DNA of 32,775 nucleotides from Solirubrobacteraceae bacterium (GTDB lineage: Bacteria > Actinomycetota > Thermoleophilia > Solirubrobacterales > Solirubrobacteraceae): NCBI GenBank assembly GCA_024711025.1, contig JANJTP010000063.1:1-32775 (forward strand). Direction: 5' to 3'. The stretch's first letter is position 1, and each line of letters begins with the position of its first letter. Positions 21,072 to 29,249 of this stretch are shown here, one piece after another. Position numbers and translations under genes: made by a program. A model generated the notes under the pieces. The model had not been told where the DNA came from. It ran no database searches and worked only from the letters and a program-made list of their open reading frames with translations.

Positions 21072-22480
21072 CGATGACGTCGGTTGATCTGCTGGTGAGG
21101 GATGCGCGAGTTCACGTCGCGGCCGGTGAGGTGGTGGAGGGCTGGCTGGCCGTTCGCGGTGGCCGGGTTGCGGCGGTCGGCACGGGTCCCGAGCCGGCCG
21201 CCGACGTCGTGCACGACGCCGGCGGCCGGGATGTGATGCCCGGGGCCATCGATACCCACGTCCATTTCCGCGATCCCGGCGACACCGAGAAGGAGGACTT
21301 CTCGACCGGCAGCCTGGCCGCGGCGTTCGGCGGCGTCACCACGGTGGTGGACATGCCGAACACGGGTCACCTCGTCATCACGCCCGACGACTTCCGCGAG
21401 AAGCGCGACCTCATCGCCGGTCGCAGCTGGGTCGACTTCGGCCTGCACGCGAACTTCAACGACTCCGCAGCCTACGTCAGCGACCTCGCCGAGCTCGGCG
21501 TCGCGAGCCTCAAGCTGCTCTTCGGCTACGGGGACTGGAAGGGACTGCGCTGCCACCCGTCGACCTACGCCGAGCTACGTGCGACGCTGCTGGAGGCGGT
21601 CGCCGCAGGCGTGCTGGTGATGGTCCATGCGGAGTCCCTGCCCTGGCTCGTCGACCTCGGACGGGCGCTGCGGGCGGAGGGCCGCACCGACGTCAACACC
21701 CACTTCGACTCGCGGCCTCCGTTCGTCGAGGCGATCTCCGTCGCCGAGACGGCGATCCTCGCCGCCGAGTTCGGCTGCCGCATGCACATCGTGCACCTCA
21801 CCGGCGAGCTTCCGCTGCGCACCGCCATCGCGCTCCGGGACGAGCTCGACGCTCCGCTCACGGTCGAGACCTGCCCACAGTACATGTTCCTCACCGACGA
21901 GGACGTCGCAGCCCAGGGGGTGAGCATCCAGGCCAACCCGCCGATCCGGACCGAGCGCGACAAGCTCGCGATGTGGGAGGGGGTCCGCAACGGGACCATC
22001 CACTCGATCGCCAGCGATCACGCTCCCAACCTGCCGGAGGACAAGGTGCGCGACAACCCGCTCGACGCTCTGCCCGGCGTCCTCGGTGTCGAGACGATGC
22101 TGCCGTTGCTGCTCGACTCGGTCGCCCGAGGGCGGCTGACGCTCCCACGGGTGATCGAGCTGCTGTGTGCGCATCCGGCCGAGCTGGTGCGCCTCGACGA
22201 CCGCAAGGGTGCGCTGCTGCCCGGGCACGATGCCGACCTGGTGATCGTCGACCTCGAAGCCCAGAGCACGATCTCCGGGGAGGCGCTGCACAGCAAGCAG
22301 CGCTTCACGCCCTACGAGGGACGCGAGCTGCGCGGGGCGATCGGCGACGTCTTCCTGCGCGGTCAACCGCTGGTCGTCGACGGACGCCTCGCCGCGGAGA
22401 AGCCGTTCGGGGCCTACACGCCGTCGCAGTACGCGGCGGCTGTTGGTTCCACCCCCGCGCGTGCGGAGCGGATCGCGTGA
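21068..22480 (+). CDS. Cyclic amidohydrolase (allantoinase/hydantoinase/dihydroorotase family)
   Basis: Binuclear-metal TIM-barrel enzyme that opens a cyclic amide ring. The 470 residues show HVHFRDPG (metal histidines, about residues 63-70), GGVTTVVDMPNT, and the probable carbamylated lysine in ASLKLLFGYG. HAES, the IVHLTG histidine and the catalytic aspartate in SDHAP follow. Late motifs such as GHDADLVIVD match the family. The HVHFRDPG/DMPNT spelling is nearer to dihydroorotase-allantoinase than to D-hydantoinase. No pyrimidine genes are near and it is coupled to a carbamoylase, so an allantoin or hydantoin ring is the likelier substrate. GTG 21068 overlaps the previous stop and follows GGAGG at 21059; ATG 21074 is an equally reasonable start. 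The next gene overlaps its stop by GTGA. Confidence 0.88.
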   Translation: MTMTSVDLLVRDARVHVAAGEVVEGWLAVRGGRVAAVGTGPEPAADVVHDAGGRDVMPGAIDTHVHFRDPGDTEKEDFSTGSLAAAFGGVTTVVDMPNTGHLVITPDDFREKRDLIAGRSWVDFGLHANFNDSAAYVSDLAELGVASLKLLFGYGDWKGLRCHPSTYAELRATLLEAVAAGVLVMVHAESLPWLVDLGRALRAEGRTDVNTHFDSRPPFVEAISVAETAILAAEFGCRMHIVHLTGELPLRTAIALRDELDAPLTVETCPQYMFLTDEDVAAQGVSIQANPPIRTERDKLAMWEGVRNGTIHSIASDHAPNLPEDKVRDNPLDALPGVLGVETMLPLLLDSVARGRLTLPRVIELLCAHPAELVRLDDRKGALLPGHDADLVIVDLEAQSTISGEALHSKQRFTPYEGRELRGAIGDVFLRGQPLVVDGRLAAEKPFGAYTPSQYAAAVGSTPARAERIA

Positions 22481-23706
22481 GCGGTGAGCCGGCCGGGACC
22501 GTGCGCGCGACGCGGAGGCTGAAGCGACTGCAGCTGCCCGACCGCACGAACGCCGACGGCGTGCTCGTGACGGAGCTCGAGGATCGGGTGAAGGCGGTGG
22601 CGGGCGCTCACAAGATCGACTTCGACCTGACGTCGGTCCATACCGGCGCGTTCCCGCCGCCGCCGTACTTCCTGGAGAGCACGGCGCGTGCGATCCGGGA
22701 GGGACGGCCGGGGTACACCGCGATTCGCGGCGACCTCGGTGTGCGGACCGCGCTCGCGCCGCGCCTGGAGAGCATGCTGGGCGTCCCCGTGGACCCCGCT
22801 GGGAATCTCCTGCTCACCGCGGGCACCCAGGCCGCCCTGTTCGCGACGTTCTCGGTGCTCGTCGAGGCTGGAGACACGGTGCTGGTGGCCGATCCCGAGT
22901 ACATGTGCGAGGAGCGCGTCGCGCGCTTCTTCGGCGCGGACGTGCGCCGCGTTCCGTTCGCGCGCAGGGGTCCGGACGCGAGCCTCGACCTCGATGCGGT
23001 GGAGCAGGGGCTTCGAGACGGGGCGCGGGTGCTCGTCTTCTCCAACCCGCACAATCCGACGGGCTCGGTCATGTCGGCCGACTCGCTGTCGCGACTCGCC
23101 GAGCTCGTCGTCGAAGCCGACGCATGGGTGATCGCGGACGAGCTGTACGCCCGGTTCGTCTACGACGACGGGCCGATGGAGCACCTGATCGCGCTGCCGG
23201 GCATGGCCGACCGCTGCGTCACCTGCCTCGGGCCGTCGAAGACCGAATCGGCAAGCGGCTTCCGGGTGGGTGCTCTCGTGGGACCGCCGGAGCTGCTCAA
23301 GATGGTCGCGCGCGTCGTCGAGATCACGACGATTCGCGCCCCAGCCTATGCGCAGTACGCCCTGGAGCACTGGCTCACGGACGAGGATCAGTCGTTCGTG
23401 AACGACTACCTGACGAGATATCGCCACCTGCGGGAGCTCACCGTCGAGCGCCTCGGGCAGGTCGAAGGAGTGACGGTCCAGGTTCCCGCGGCGACCGCCT
23501 GGCTGTTCCCGGACGTGTCCGGCCTCGGTCGCGCCGAGCACGAAGTCGTCGAGGCGCTCATCAAGGCGGGAGTCCTCGTCATGCTGGGCAGCTCGTTCGG
23601 GCCGGCGGGGGAGGGCTGTCTGCGAATGGCGTTCGGCCATCACGAGCAGAGCTGGCCCGGCGCCCTGGATCGCATCGCCGAGACGCTCGACGGCCTGCGG
23701 CGCTGA
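22477..23706 (+). CDS. Class I/II PLP-dependent aminotransferase
   Basis: Fold-type I aminotransferase of 409 residues, transferring an amino group from an amino acid to a 2-oxo acid. It shows the glycine-rich PLP phosphate region (TAGTQAALFATF), the ring-contacting SNPHNPTG, the aspartate/tyrosine motif DELYARFVYDDG, and the Schiff-base lysine in GPSKTESASGFRVG with the substrate arginine. The best start is GTG 22477, overlapping the amidohydrolase stop as GTGA. The frame is open further upstream, but only as a shadow of that gene. It is the third gene of a coupled trio, so it probably acts on the amino acid released by ring opening and decarbamoylation. It is not the class V ureidoglycine-glyoxylate aminotransferase type. 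A strong hairpin follows. Confidence 0.9.
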   Translation: MSGEPAGTVRATRRLKRLQLPDRTNADGVLVTELEDRVKAVAGAHKIDFDLTSVHTGAFPPPPYFLESTARAIREGRPGYTAIRGDLGVRTALAPRLESMLGVPVDPAGNLLLTAGTQAALFATFSVLVEAGDTVLVADPEYMCEERVARFFGADVRRVPFARRGPDASLDLDAVEQGLRDGARVLVFSNPHNPTGSVMSADSLSRLAELVVEADAWVIADELYARFVYDDGPMEHLIALPGMADRCVTCLGPSKTESASGFRVGALVGPPELLKMVARVVEITTIRAPAYAQYALEHWLTDEDQSFVNDYLTRYRHLRELTVERLGQVEGVTVQVPAATAWLFPDVSGLGRAEHEVVEALIKAGVLVMLGSSFGPAGEGCLRMAFGHHEQSWPGALDRIAETLDGLRR

Positions 23707-23729
23707 CCGGCGCGAGCGCGCGCATCGAC

Positions 23730-23780
23730 GCCCCGGCTCCTCTGCAACGGGCGAAGCCCGTTGCAGAGGCCTTCCGGGGC
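23730..23780 (+). terminator. Long perfect hairpin ending the carbamoylase-aminotransferase operon
   Basis: A 14-bp perfect stem around GAA (left arm from 23739, right arm to 23769, CCTCTGCAACGGGC) is extended by an outer GCCCCGG/CCGGGGC pair to 23730-23780. It lies 24 bases after the aminotransferase stop. There is no U-tract. It is the strongest hairpin in the GC-rich part. Confidence 0.75.
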
Positions 23781-23952
23781 TACAGGAGCGACCCCCGCGG
23801 CCCGGCCCGATCGACGTCGTCCGGCTGCGGCGCGGGACGCTTGACCATGCCGGTCACTCCACCCCGGTCGTCACAGGGCAGGACCGGGCAGATGCTGCTC
23901 TATGCCGCTGTGGCGTCGGCGACGCTTTCTGCCGATCCAGCTTGTACAGGGG

Positions 23953-23968
23953 CTTCAGTATGATGTAG
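23953..23968 (+). promoter_or_regulatory. Island box 3, promoter of orphan binding protein 1
   Basis: CTTCAGTATGATGTAG, with TTGTAC at 23942-23947 as -35 and TGTAGA at 23964-23969 in the -10 position. It is 54 bases before ATG 24023. Confidence 0.75.
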
Positions 23969-24022
23969 ACTCCTTCAATGGGGCGCCCATCCCAGGGTGT
24001 AACGAGGAGAGAGAGGGAAGGA

Positions 24023-24964
24023 ATGCAGTGGACTTCCAAGCTTGCGAGCGTGCTGCTCGCGAGCCTGCTGATCGCTGTCATCGCGTCTGGATGCGGCGGT
24101 GGCAGCGACAACTCGAGCTCGGTTGAGGCCGGGGGCTCGACCACCACGTCGACCGCAAGCGCCGGCGCCGATCAGAAGGTCGCCGACGAGGTTCCCGCGG
24201 ACATCAAGTCCAAGGGGGTGCTCAACATCGCCACCGACACCACGTTCCCGCCGTTCGAGTTCATCGGCGCGGACAGCCAGGCGATCGAGGGCATCGATCC
24301 GGACATGATCAAGGCGATCGCCGAGGTCATGGGCCTGAAGGCGGACGTGAAGGGCGTCAAGTTCGACGCCATCATCCCCGGCCTGGCTGCGGGCGAGTAC
24401 GACATCGCGATCTCGTCGTTCGCCGTCTCGGCCGAGCGGATGAAGGTCATCGACATGGTCACGTACCTGGCCGCCGGCAACTCCTATGTGGTCAACGCCA
24501 AGGTCGACGGGACGAACCTCAAGGGGCCCAACGACCTGTGCGGCCTCAGGATCGCCGTCCTGAAGGGCACGACGAACGCCGTCGAAGCCCATCAGCTGGC
24601 CAAGAAGTGCGGCGGTAAGACGAAGGTGCTGGACTTCCCGGAGCAGAGCGCGGCCAACCTGGCCGTCACCTCGGGTCGCGCGGACGTCACCTCGTCGATC
24701 GCCCCGGCGGCCGCGTACTTCGCCGACCGTTCGAACGGGCAGCTGAAGGTCGCCGGCGTGAACTACGACGGCAGCCGGCCGTTCGGCATCGCAGTGCCCA
24801 AGGGGAGCGGTTTGGCGGCTCCGATCCGCGACGCGGTCCAGGTGCTGATCGACAACGGCACCTACGAGAAGATCCTCGCGAAGTGGAAGTCCGAGGCCGC
24901 CGCTCTGAAGAAGGCGCCGGAGGTCAATCCGACCGAGTTCGGTCCGACCGGCGCGAGCTCGTAG
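24023..24964 (+). CDS. Orphan amino-acid ABC substrate-binding lipoprotein 1
   Basis: SBP_bac_3 binding protein of 313 residues, a paralogue of the one at 15791. It has a lipoprotein signal (hydrophobic LASVLLASLLIAVIASGC; Cys about residue 23) and a Ser/Thr-rich linker. DIKSKGVLNIATDTTFPPFEF, GIDPDMIKAIA, FDAIIPGLAAGEYDIAISS and a C-terminal lobe with PFGIAVPKGSGL follow. ATG 24023 is chosen over 23978 because it sits directly after GAGAGAGAGGGA and at the start of the signal peptide. No permease or ATPase follows. It may therefore deliver its ligand to the transporter at 16697-18450, or act as a sensor. It is expressed from box 3. Confidence 0.9.
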   Translation: MQWTSKLASVLLASLLIAVIASGCGGGSDNSSSVEAGGSTTTSTASAGADQKVADEVPADIKSKGVLNIATDTTFPPFEFIGADSQAIEGIDPDMIKAIAEVMGLKADVKGVKFDAIIPGLAAGEYDIAISSFAVSAERMKVIDMVTYLAAGNSYVVNAKVDGTNLKGPNDLCGLRIAVLKGTTNAVEAHQLAKKCGGKTKVLDFPEQSAANLAVTSGRADVTSSIAPAAAYFADRSNGQLKVAGVNYDGSRPFGIAVPKGSGLAAPIRDAVQVLIDNGTYEKILAKWKSEAAALKKAPEVNPTEFGPTGASS

Positions 24965-24983
24965 CCGCAGGGCCGTCGCGATA

Positions 24984-25023
24984 GCCCGTGCCGCCGGCGG
25001 CGATCGTCGCCTGCGGCACGGGC
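24984..25023 (+). terminator. GC hairpin after orphan binding protein 1
   Basis: GCCCGTGCCGC (24984-24994) pairs perfectly over 11 bp with 25013-25023, 20 bases after the stop. There is no U-tract. Confidence 0.65.
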
Positions 25024-25180
25024 CTGTCGCCCCGGCGGCGTGGGTGGTCACCGGCGTGCGTGGTCACCCTGCGTGGGGGGTGATCCGGCGTGGGGGTCAA
25101 CCCGGCACGGGCCTGTCGTCCCGACGGCGTAGGGGTCAACCCGGCACGGGGCTGTCGCCCCGACGGCGTGGGTGGTAACC
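25015..25180 (+). repeat. Three-copy GC-rich repeat in a gene-free gap
   Basis: A 38-bp unit, beginning GGCACGGG and ending near GTGGTCAACC, occurs at 25015-25052, 25104-25141 and 25143-25180, with partial echoes of GGTCACC/GGTCAACC between. The first copy overlaps the right arm of the terminator. The gap from 24965 to 25406 otherwise holds only box 4 and the leader of the next gene. Confidence 0.65.
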
Positions 25181-25267
25181 CGGGAGGGGCGAGGCTCGCC
25201 GACGAGCGAGGCTCACGCCGAAGCACCTGAGTGCCCTTGCGAGATGTCCCCACCATCTTGAACTTGT

Positions 25268-25283
25268 CTTCATCATCCTGTAG
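25268..25283 (+). promoter_or_regulatory. Island box 4, promoter of the TPP decarboxylase genes
   Basis: CTTCATCATCCTGTAG, with TTGAAC at 25258-25263 as -35 and TGTAGA at 25279-25284 in the -10 position (15-base spacer). It gives a leader of roughly 115 bases to TTG 25407. Confidence 0.78.
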
Positions 25284-25406
25284 AGATGAAGGGGAGGCGA
25301 GTGTCGGTCATCCAGCGGACCGGCAGGTGCACCCTTCGAGTGGGTTGCCGGCGCTTGCCATTCCATGTGCCGCCGACGGCGGCGCCTTGACACGGACAGG
25401 AGCGAC

Positions 25407-25922
25407 TTGAGCACGGAAGAGAGAAAGCGCGAGCTGGCGAAGGGAGTCGTGTCGGCGCTGAAGGCAGCCGAGATCGACTTCGTCGTCGGCCTGCCGGACG
25501 ACTGGCTCAACACCGCGTTCCACGAGATTCGCGAGGACGCCACGCTCCAGTACGTGCCGGTCGTCAACGAGCGCTCGGGTGCCTGCGTGTGCGCAGGCGG
25601 ATGGCTCGGGGGCAAGAGGCCGGCGCTGCTGATGGAAGCGGCCGGCCTGTTGATGGCGACGGAGGCCCTGGTCCGCCTGCGGCCGTTCCACATCCCGTTC
25701 CTGATGGTCATCAGCTACCGGGGCGACCTGGGCGATGGCAACGCAGTCGCGGTGCCGCAGGGAGAGGCGTTGCCGGGTGTCCTCGATGCCCTGCAGATCC
25801 GGCATGTCGTCGTGCGCGACCCGGCCGAGCTCGAGCAGGCCGTCACCGGAGCGCAGCTCGTGCTCGAGATGGCCAAGCAGCCCTACGCCGTGCTGCTCGG
25901 GAAGAGGGTGCTGGTCTCATGA
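25407..25922 (+). CDS. TPP-dependent decarboxylase alpha subunit (ComD/sulfopyruvate decarboxylase-like)
   Basis: A 171-residue protein equal to the pyrimidine-binding half of a thiamine-diphosphate decarboxylase. It matches the ComD pattern: FVVGLPDDWLNTAF near the N-terminus and the cofactor-activating glutamate in VVNERSGACVCAGGWLGGKRPALLME. PFLMVISYRGDLGDG follows. The start is taken as TTG 25407 with an AGGAG site at 25397-25401; the upstream in-frame ATG at 25365 has no such site. The stop overlaps the beta-subunit ATG (ATGA). ComDE makes sulfoacetaldehyde in coenzyme M synthesis, but here the neighbours are catabolic. A 2-oxo acid made by the aminotransferase is the more plausible substrate. 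Phosphonopyruvate-type decarboxylase is another option. Confidence 0.85.
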   Translation: MSTEERKRELAKGVVSALKAAEIDFVVGLPDDWLNTAFHEIREDATLQYVPVVNERSGACVCAGGWLGGKRPALLMEAAGLLMATEALVRLRPFHIPFLMVISYRGDLGDGNAVAVPQGEALPGVLDALQIRHVVVRDPAELEQAVTGAQLVLEMAKQPYAVLLGKRVLVS

Positions 25923-26569
25923 AGAGATATGACTGTCTGAAGATCCTGTCGGACGAGATGAGTGGTGACGAGCTGGTGCTCGTCGACATGGGAAACGTCT
26001 CGACCGAGCTGCACGCGGTGAACCACCGAGACGGGAACCTCTACCACCTCCAGATGGGCATCCCGTTCGGGGTCGGCCTCGGGCTGGCGCTCGCCCTGCC
26101 CGATCGCCGGGTGATCGCCTGCCAAGGTGACGGGAGTCTGCTCGAGAATCTCGGCGTCCTCGTCGAGCTCGCTCAGATGCGCCCCGAGAACCTGTTATGC
26201 ATCGTGTGGGACAACGAGTGCTACGAAGCTGTCGGCGGGCACCCGACCGGGAGCGCCATCGCGAGCCTCGCCGGGATCGGGCGGGAGGCCGGAGTGCCGA
26301 GGGCCATGGAGACGACGACGCCGGAGGAGTTCGCGGCGGCCGTCCGTGAGGCGCTGGCCGGCGACGAGCTGAGCTTGATCGTGGCGAAGATCGAGCCCGG
26401 CATCGCCGAAGGGGTGAGGCCGATGACCCTCTACGCCCACGTCGAGGGGACGATTCGCTTCGTGCAATACGTGGAGCGCACGTCCGGTGTCACCATCGCC
26501 CGGCCGGATCAATGGGCGCGAGACGAGATCGGTCATCGAGCTCCCGATGCGCGCGTCGGCGAGGACTGA
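25919..26569 (+). CDS. TPP-dependent decarboxylase beta subunit (ComE/sulfopyruvate decarboxylase-like)
   Basis: A 216-residue partner holding the diphosphate-binding half. The ThDP/Mg motif starts with GDGSLLENLG and ends with the asparagine of WDNECYEAVGG about 30 residues later. The preceding MGIPFGVGLGLALALPDRRVIAC is also typical of ThDP enzymes and ComE. After about residue 180 there is a tail (TLYAHVEGTIRFVQYVERTSG) that is not obvious in ComE as I know it. The gene is translationally coupled to the alpha subunit, and the two would assemble into the active enzyme with ThDP at the interface. It is followed 27 bases later by box 5. Confidence 0.87.
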   Translation: MKRYDCLKILSDEMSGDELVLVDMGNVSTELHAVNHRDGNLYHLQMGIPFGVGLGLALALPDRRVIACQGDGSLLENLGVLVELAQMRPENLLCIVWDNECYEAVGGHPTGSAIASLAGIGREAGVPRAMETTTPEEFAAAVREALAGDELSLIVAKIEPGIAEGVRPMTLYAHVEGTIRFVQYVERTSGVTIARPDQWARDEIGHRAPDARVGED

Positions 26570-26596
26570 GATTATCCCAAAAGAACTTGAAACTCT

Positions 26597-26612
26597 CTTC
26601 ATTATGTTGTAG
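26597..26612 (+). promoter_or_regulatory. Island box 5, promoter of orphan binding protein 2
   Basis: CTTCATTATGTTGTAG, with TTGAAA at 26587-26592 as -35 and TGTAGC at 26608-26613 in the -10 position (15-base spacer). It is 61 bases before ATG 26674. Confidence 0.78.
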
Positions 26613-26673
26613 CGTTCGCCCATGCCCCACAGGGCAAGGTTGGGTCAAGCGCCAACGAGGAGAGGGAGTGGAG

Positions 26674-27594
26674 ATGTCGCGAGTTCTCAGGTTCGCGGCG
26701 GTTTTGTTGTCGGTTGCGCTGATCGCGCCGGCGGCTGCGCTGGTCGGATGCGGCGGCGACGAGTCGAGCGGTGGCTCGGACTCGGCGGCCGCCGAGCATC
26801 CGGGCTTCAAGAAGGAGATCGCCGACACGCTGCCGGAGGCGATCAAGTCAAAGGGGACGCTCATCGCGGCGACCGACGCCACGTTCCCGCCGCTCGAGTT
26901 CATGGACGCGGACGGCGAGACGATCACGGGAGTCGACCCTGAGCTGATCACTGCGATCGGCAATGTCCTGGGCCTCGAGGTGAAGGTCGTCAACGCAAAG
27001 TTCGACAGCATCCTTCCGGGGCTGCAGGCGGGCAATTACGACGTGGCGATCTCGTGGTTCAACGACCGCAAGGACCGCGAGGAGGTCGTCGACATGGTCG
27101 TCTACGGCCAGAGCGGGAACACCTACTACGTCAACGCGGACGTCGATCCGTCGACGATCAGCAAGCCCGAGGATCTGTGTGACAAGCGGTACGCCGTGAT
27201 GAAGGGCAGCAGCCAGGCGGCTGAGGCCGCCGAGCAGAAGAAGGCCTGCGGCGGCAAGCTCGAGGTGATGGAGTTCCCCGACCAGAACGCGATCAACCTG
27301 GCGCTCGCCGCCGGGCGGGCCGACATCGCCAACGCCGGCACGCCGGTTGCGCTGTACGCGATGTCCAAGGCCAGTGGCCGTCTCGCGCTGGTCGACGGAC
27401 TCGCCGAACACCCGCATCCCGTGGGCATCGCCGTACCGAAGGGCGGTGGGCTCGCCCAGCCGATCCTCGACGCGCTCAAGGCGCTGATGGCCGACGGCAC
27501 GTACCAGGAGATCTTCAAGAAGTACGGGATCGACGCCAAGTCGGCGATCACCGACCCCGTCATCAACGGGGCACCGGACGAGCCGGCCGAGTAG
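26674..27594 (+). CDS. Orphan amino-acid ABC substrate-binding lipoprotein 2
   Basis: Third SBP_bac_3 paralogue, 306 residues. ATG 26674 follows GAGGAGAGGGAG and opens a lipoprotein signal ending ALVGC (Cys about residue 26). Domain landmarks are AIKSKGTLIAATDATFPPLEF, GVDPELITAIG, FDSILPGLQAGNYDVAISW and the C-terminal lobe with PVGIAVPKGGGL. It shares more of its spelling with the other two binding proteins than expected for unrelated members, indicating local duplication. It has no permease or ATPase partner next to it. The same frame is open upstream to 26512, but that region is the promoter. Confidence 0.9.
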   Translation: MSRVLRFAAVLLSVALIAPAAALVGCGGDESSGGSDSAAAEHPGFKKEIADTLPEAIKSKGTLIAATDATFPPLEFMDADGETITGVDPELITAIGNVLGLEVKVVNAKFDSILPGLQAGNYDVAISWFNDRKDREEVVDMVVYGQSGNTYYVNADVDPSTISKPEDLCDKRYAVMKGSSQAAEAAEQKKACGGKLEVMEFPDQNAINLALAAGRADIANAGTPVALYAMSKASGRLALVDGLAEHPHPVGIAVPKGGGLAQPILDALKALMADGTYQEIFKKYGIDAKSAITDPVINGAPDEPAE

Positions 27595-27627
27595 TCGCCT
27601 CTCGAGTTCTCCGAGGAATGCCGGATC

Positions 27628-27665
27628 GGGGCCGCGACTCGCTCTCGCAGCGAGCTCGCGGCCCC
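27628..27665 (+). terminator. GC hairpin between binding protein 2 and the MFS gene
   Basis: GGGGCCGCG (27628-27636) pairs with CGCGGCCCC (27657-27665), with an inner CTCGCT/AGCGAG stem. It lies 34 bases after the stop and within the open frame preceding ATG 27711, which argues for that later MFS start. Confidence 0.7.
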
Positions 27666-27710
27666 GCCGCGCAGGGGCTGAAGGGGAACAGCCGGCCCGG
27701 CGACCTGCCA

Positions 27711-29243
27711 ATGCCCGGCACAGCCGACGCCGAGCGGGAGCCACGCCACTGGCAGGCACTTGCCGCGCTCGCGCTCCCCGGGTTCTCCTTCGCGCTCATC
27801 AACACGCTCGTCGCGCCGGCGCTCCCGGAGATCCAGCGGGAGCTCGGCGTCTCCGCGATCTCGGCGGGATGGGTGATGACCGTGCAGGTGCTCGCTGCGG
27901 CGGTGAGCACGCCGATCGTCGGGCGCCTGGGGGACACGCACGGGAAGGACCGCGTGCTCGTCGCGGCATTGGCCGCCTGCGCGCTCGGCTCGCTGCTGGC
28001 GGCGGTGTCGACGTCGATCGAGGGCTTGATCGCCGGACGTGCCCTGCAGGGCCTCGCCGGTGCGACGTTTCCGCTCGCTTTCGGCATCGTGCGCGACGAG
28101 TTTCCACCCTCGCAGAGGGGAACCGGAATCGGGCTGGCCTCGGCGACGTGGGGCCTCGGCGGCGGCGTGGGGCTCGTGATCGCCGGGCCCCTGGTGAACG
28201 TGAACGGCTACGGGGGCCTCTTCTGGTTCTCCTTCGTCGCCGCGCTTGCGGCGGCCGCCGTCGCCTGGCGGTATGTGCCCGCCTCGCCGGTGCGCGTCGC
28301 GTCCCGAATCGACTGGCTCGGGGCCGTGCTCCTTGCGGCGGGGCTGGGCACCCTGCTGCTCGGCGTCGGCCACCTCGGAAGCTGGGGCCCTACGGCTCCC
28401 GCGACCGCGGCACTGTTGGGCGGAGGCGCCGCGTTGATGGCCGTCTGGGCGATCGTCGAGACCCGCATCGGCGAGCCGCTCGTCGAGATGCGCACGATGC
28501 GAAGCCGCGCCGTGCTCGCCGTGAACCTCGCCGGCGCGCTCACCGGGGTGGGGATGTTCGCGACGTACCTGATCGTCCCGCAGCTCGTTCAGGCGCCGGC
28601 GTCGGCCGGCTACGGATTCGCGGCGACCGTGGGCGAGGCGGGCCTCTTCATGCTCCCGTCGCCGATGCTGCTCCTGGCGGGAGGCCCGCTCGCCGGCGTA
28701 ATCGGCGCGCGCAGGGGCTTCAGGTCGCCCTTGCTGGCGGGACTCGCGATCTTCGCGGCCGGGCTCGCCTGGCTCGCGATCGCCCACCGAGAGCCTTGGC
28801 ACGTGTACACGGCGACCGCGCTCGAGGGCCTCGGGGTGGGGCTCGCCCTTGCGGCGATGCCCAATCTGATCATCGAGAGCGTCGATCCCGGCCAGACCGG
28901 GGTGTCGACCGGGATCAACGCCGTGATGCGGACGATCGGCGGCTCCTTCGGGACGCAGATCGTCGCCGCGGTGCTCGCGGGCAACCTCATCGCGGGGACG
29001 CAGATCGCCTCGGAGGGCGCCTTCGTCGTCGCCCTGGCGATCGCGGCGGCCGCGTTGGCGGTCGCATTCCTGCTCGCGCTGCTCGTTCCGCGCCAGGGTG
29101 GACGCGCGGGCGCGGCCGTGCTCGTGCACGCGACCGCTCCCGCCGCCCCGCCGGCGGTCAGGGGCCGACAGGTACGACGATCCGTGAATTCGGTGAGAGG
29201 TGAAAGCTCGTTCGCGATGACACGGACGGATGCAGCATCTTGA
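27711..29243 (+). CDS. MFS transporter, DHA2-like (14 predicted membrane segments)
   Basis: Integral membrane transporter of the major facilitator superfamily, 510 residues. Motif A-like sequence GRLGDTHGKDRVLV lies between the second and third helices, followed by GRALQGLAGATFPLAFGIVRDEFP. The antiporter-type segment has GLGGGVGLVIAGPLV. The long array of hydrophobic segments is consistent with the 14-helix DHA2 drug/proton antiporter group. ATG 27711 begins about 20 residues before the first helix; the earlier in-frame ATG 27618 would place a terminator hairpin inside the gene. It has no shared box of its own and the binding-protein terminator precedes it. Its stop overlaps the -35 of box 6. 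The substrate is unknown; export of a pathway product or analogue is possible. Confidence 0.88.
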   Translation: MPGTADAEREPRHWQALAALALPGFSFALINTLVAPALPEIQRELGVSAISAGWVMTVQVLAAAVSTPIVGRLGDTHGKDRVLVAALAACALGSLLAAVSTSIEGLIAGRALQGLAGATFPLAFGIVRDEFPPSQRGTGIGLASATWGLGGGVGLVIAGPLVNVNGYGGLFWFSFVAALAAAAVAWRYVPASPVRVASRIDWLGAVLLAAGLGTLLLGVGHLGSWGPTAPATAALLGGGAALMAVWAIVETRIGEPLVEMRTMRSRAVLAVNLAGALTGVGMFATYLIVPQLVQAPASAGYGFAATVGEAGLFMLPSPMLLLAGGPLAGVIGARRGFRSPLLAGLAIFAAGLAWLAIAHREPWHVYTATALEGLGVGLALAAMPNLIIESVDPGQTGVSTGINAVMRTIGGSFGTQIVAAVLAGNLIAGTQIASEGAFVVALAIAAAALAVAFLLALLVPRQGGRAGAAVLVHATAPAAPPAVRGRQVRRSVNSVRGESSFAMTRTDAAS

Positions 29244-29249
29244 ATGGGC

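Noticed and set aside
25015-25180. CRISPR array
   Set aside because: Only three imperfect copies, spacing irregular (89 and 39 bases), no true spacers and no cas genes.
25286-25390. A 34-codon ORF in the leader of the TPP decarboxylase
   Set aside because: No ribosome site, and its start lies near the predicted transcription start. Arg/Cys-rich chance frames are common in this DNA.
25407-26569. Coenzyme M biosynthesis operon
   Set aside because: Only the decarboxylase pair resembles ComDE. No phosphosulfolactate or cysteate synthase gene is present and the neighbours are catabolic.
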